DNA from: DASUBN01 sp036500225 | GTDB lineage: Bacteria > Pseudomonadota > Gammaproteobacteria > Natronospirales > REEB76 | Assembly: GCA_036500225.1 (NCBI GenBank) | Contig: DASYCJ010000021.1 | Span: 12,775 to 76,774 of the forward strand | DNA length: 64,000 nucleotides | Direction of reading: 5' to 3' | Shown: piece after piece, positions 61,913-64,000 of the stretch | How the letters are laid out: every line of letters begins with the position of its first letter | Position numbering within the stretch: the stretch's first letter is position 1 | Made by a program: the position numbers and the translations under genes | The notes under the pieces: model-generated | Seen by the model: the letters and a program-made list of their open reading frames with translations, nothing else | Databases searched by the model: none | What the model was told of the DNA's origin: nothing

Positions 61913-62234
61913 GGCTGCCTGAGTTCTGATTCAGCTTTTTATAAGGTTTTTATAAGGTTTTCCGCTGGTAAAAGTCCCGTCGCTTGGCTAAGTTTTGACT
62001 GGTATGAAGCGAAAATCCCATGCGTCGTCAAGGGGCGGAATCAGGCATAATTAGCCCCCAGGGAAGCCCAGGATTAGCCTCGGATTATTGACTTACCGAG
62101 GCGGATTAGAGTAAAAATCAGGGCCCACTGACGGCGTGAAAGGGATGGTCCGCGGGGCCTCACGGTCCAGCGGGAACCTTTCGCGCATTTGTAACAGAGC
62201 GAATACCACATCCGGTGTTTCAGGAGACATCCAC
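61913..62234. other. Intergenic region before exbB
   Basis: No gene is seen. It holds two tandem copies of TTTTTATAAGG (61936-61957) followed by TTTT, a CATAAT box (62046-62051), and a possible promoter TTGACT (62088-62093) / TAAAAA (62112-62117) with 18-base spacing. The exbB ribosome-binding site AGGAGA precedes its GTG. I saw no clear Fur-box. Confidence 0.6.
62088..62117 (+). promoter_or_regulatory. Possible exbB-exbD-tonB promoter
   Basis: TTGACT and TAAAAA are 18 bases apart, 118 bases before the exbB start. The -35 is good and the -10 has four of six consensus bases. Confidence 0.35.
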
Positions 62235-62846
62235 GTGAATTTCCAAGAACTACTCCATATTGCTGCGGTCTCGGGCGGCATCCTGTACGTGATCGTCGTC
62301 ATTCTTTTGATCGGCCTCACCATCATCATCGACCGCACCTGGTATCTCGCCAAGGTGGTGCGCCAGGGCGAACTGATCGCCGGCACCGTGCTGGAGATGG
62401 AAGATGTGGACCGTGACGCCCTCATGGATCTCGCGGTGCGTACCGCCAAGTACCCGCAGGGTGCGATCCTGGAAGTGGCGCTCAAGTATCCGGACGTGAA
62501 GGATCCGATGCGCCTCTCCGAACTCATCGAAGAGACCATCCTCCTACAGGCGCCGCGCATTGACCGCAGCCTGTGGGCGCTGGACACCATCGTGACCCTC
62601 GGACCGTTGCTGGGCCTCCTCGGCACCATCGTCGGCATCTTCGAGGCCTTCAAGGTGCTGGGCGCCGCTGATACGGCCCCGACCAAGGTGACCGGCGGCG
62701 TGGCAGAAGCCTTGATCGCCACCGCGGCAGGTCTGTTCGTCGCGATCTTGGGCCTGATCTTCTTCAACGGCCTGAACAACCGCGTCCGCTTGATCATGCA
62801 TCAGATGGAAGCCATCAAAGTGATGCTGGTCAACCGTCTGACCTGA
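62235..62846 (+). CDS. exbB: ExbB-type proton channel subunit
   Basis: This 203-residue protein of the MotA/TolQ/ExbB family has three membrane segments (~8-30, 110-135, 150-175), with LDTIVTLGPLLGLLGTIVGIFEAFKVLG and GGVAEALIATAAGLFVAILGLIFFNGL as signature. It forms the pentameric channel that uses the proton gradient to drive TonB. The GTG at 62235, behind AGGAGA, is chosen because upstream codons look random. It is a separate paralogue of TolQ. Confidence 0.93.
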   Translation: MNFQELLHIAAVSGGILYVIVVILLIGLTIIIDRTWYLAKVVRQGELIAGTVLEMEDVDRDALMDLAVRTAKYPQGAILEVALKYPDVKDPMRLSELIEETILLQAPRIDRSLWALDTIVTLGPLLGLLGTIVGIFEAFKVLGAADTAPTKVTGGVAEALIATAAGLFVAILGLIFFNGLNNRVRLIMHQMEAIKVMLVNRLT

Positions 62847-62937
62847 TATCGACTGACCGCGTGCGGTGCTCCCGCAAGGGAGCACCGTCATACCACCTTA
62901 GCTGGCTGTCGCATCGTGACGGCCGAGGCAGGAAAAA

Positions 62938-63336
62938 GTGGCTAACAAGTTTTTCGTAGAGAAGAAGGGCCGGATCGAGATCATCCCGATGATCGACATC
63001 ATGTTCTTCCTGTTGGTGTTCTTCGTCATGATCACCTTGCGCATGATCCCGGCCACGGGCATCGCCTCGAAGCTGCCGCGCAGCTCCACGGCGGTGAACA
63101 TCGAACGGCCGAAGATCATCATCAGCCTGCTGGCTGACGGTGAGATCGTGGTCGACGATCAGAAGATGACGCCCGACCAGCTCACCACGTATCTCCTGGG
63201 TCAGGACCCGGCGCACGCTAATGTGACCATCGCCGGCGCCAAGGAGACCACGCTGCAGTACCTGGTGATCGTCATGGATGCCATCCGCACCGCTGGTGTG
63301 ACGGAGATCGGCATCGCCGCGAAGAACACCGACTGA
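62938..63336 (+). CDS. exbD: ExbD-type proton channel subunit
   Basis: This 132-residue protein has one membrane helix with the proton-carrying Asp, D20, in IEIIPMIDIMFFLLVFFVMIT, and a periplasmic domain (KIIISLLADGEIVVDDQ, LVIVMDAIRTAGVTEIGIA). It works with ExbB. The start is GTG. The gene lies 91 bases after exbB and 13 before tonB. Confidence 0.94.
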   Translation: MANKFFVEKKGRIEIIPMIDIMFFLLVFFVMITLRMIPATGIASKLPRSSTAVNIERPKIIISLLADGEIVVDDQKMTPDQLTTYLLGQDPAHANVTIAGAKETTLQYLVIVMDAIRTAGVTEIGIAAKNTD

Positions 63337-63349
63337 GGAAGCCCTTAAC

Positions 63350-63994
63350 GTGGCACAGAAATACGTCTTTTCAGAAGGTGTCTTCACGCTCAAGAACCTG
63401 CGGTCCCTCGGGACCGCGGCGATCGTCGAAGTCGTCATCTTCGCGGGTTTGGCCGGCATCCTGATCTGGGAGGAGCTGCATCCGGCTCCGCCGCCGCCGC
63501 CGATAGCGCAGCCGCCGATGGAGATTCCCCCGAATCCTCCGCCGCCGCCTCCGCCGCCGCCGAAGAACATCCCCACGCCGCAGCCGCCGCAGCCGCAGCC
63601 GTTGTCGGAAGTGCCGCCGGTACCGACACCGATCCCGGTGCCGAACGCCGTGCCGGTGCAACCGCCCGCGCCGCCGCCGATCCCGACGCAGCGCAGTGCG
63701 CCGCCTGAGAACATCATGTCCGAGTTCCAGGCCAGCATGAAGGCGGCCATCGAAGCGGCCAAGGTCTACCCGAAGGAAGCGATCCTGGCGGGTGAACAGG
63801 GTACCGTGACGGTGTCGTTCGACTACATCAACGGCGTGGTGAGCAACATCCACGTGGACAAGTCGAGCGGCGCTCGTTCCCTCGACAAGTCGGCGATGCA
63901 AGCCGTGCAGAAGGCGGCCATGCCGCCGAAGCCGGCCGAGATCGCGGGCCAGAACCACTTCGCCGTGGTCATCGAGTTCACGCTGGGCGGCTAA
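63350..63994 (+). CDS. tonB: TonB-like energy transducer
   Basis: This 214-residue protein has a short cytoplasmic N-terminus, one membrane helix (~21-40, TAAIVEVVIFAGLAGILIW), a Pro-rich periplasmic spacer (~44-120, with runs of eight to nine Pro) and the C-terminal TonB domain (~125-214, YPKEAILAGEQGTVTVSFDY, then VIEFTLGG). Unlike typical TonB and the TolA of this window, the helix has no Ser-x3-His pair; a Glu (E27) lies inside it. Start is GTG. It closes the exbB-exbD-tonB cluster. Confidence 0.88.
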   Translation: MAQKYVFSEGVFTLKNLRSLGTAAIVEVVIFAGLAGILIWEELHPAPPPPPIAQPPMEIPPNPPPPPPPPPKNIPTPQPPQPQPLSEVPPVPTPIPVPNAVPVQPPAPPPIPTQRSAPPENIMSEFQASMKAAIEAAKVYPKEAILAGEQGTVTVSFDYINGVVSNIHVDKSSGARSLDKSAMQAVQKAAMPPKPAEIAGQNHFAVVIEFTLGG

Positions 63995-64000
63995 GCCTGA

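Overview
The window is chromosomal, GC-rich and almost entirely housekeeping DNA from a gammaproteobacterium. The evidence is gene order: yebC-ruvCAB-ybgC-tolQRAB-pal-cpoB, dapA divergent from gcvR-bcp with a BamC-like lipoprotein behind dapA, ybaB-recR after dnaX, and ppsA divergent from ppsR. Placement near Nevskiales/Xanthomonadales-like lineages is inference only. Genes are packed tightly: many neighbours share an ATGA or GTGA stop-start overlap, and three convergent pairs share one 4-base stop-stop overlap. I see no transposase, phage gene or CRISPR array.

Layout. 1-3463: end of sucA, then sucB and lpd (2-oxoglutarate dehydrogenase). 3518-9297: a methyltransferase, a polysaccharide deacetylase, relA with a Bax-like glucosaminidase, and a YfaZ-like outer-membrane protein. 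9316-17240: yebC, the Holliday-junction genes ruvCAB and the complete Tol-Pal operon. 17245-19889: queE and queC (queuosine precursor), tRNA-Lys and a class I aldolase. 19993-24078: a complete Mla lipid-transport set, mlaFEDCB converging on mlaA. 24154-29919: BepA-like protease, FadL-like porin, PhoH-like ATPase, a peroxiredoxin with a histone-like tail, and GcvR. 30071-31402: dapA and a miniature BamC-like lipoprotein. 31452-34733: tRNA-Ser, a hairpin-rich spacer, the signal-recognition-particle RNA gene ffs, dnaX, ybaB and recR. 34733-38042: FkbM methyltransferase, HIT protein, rsgA and an M48 protease. 38115-41785: orn, a PLP dehydratase, a secreted unknown, an AlkB-type di-iron hydroxylase and a DUF2147 protein, probably one transcript. 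41782-50232: small lipoprotein, DUF2441-like protein, a 2-oxoglutarate/Fe(II) oxygenase behind ppsA, ppsR, pgm, a DUF1249 protein and a large coiled-coil protein of unknown role. 50263-58955: an RND efflux operon with one adaptor, two tandem DUF2884 proteins and two different pump subunits, read from a promoter covered by a palindrome. 59152-63994: the Prc protease, a small membrane protein and an exbB-exbD-tonB energising cluster.

The common theme is the cell envelope: Tol-Pal, Mla, BepA, the BamC-like protein, Prc, the Bax-like enzyme, RND efflux and TonB energisation, set among central metabolism and DNA repair. No clearly new multi-gene system is obvious. The most unusual items are the long perfect hairpin over the cpoB lipobox codons, the reduced BamC-like lipoprotein, the TonB whose membrane anchor lacks the usual His, the twin DUF2884 genes inside the efflux operon, and the tRNA-derived, hairpin-rich spacer before ffs.
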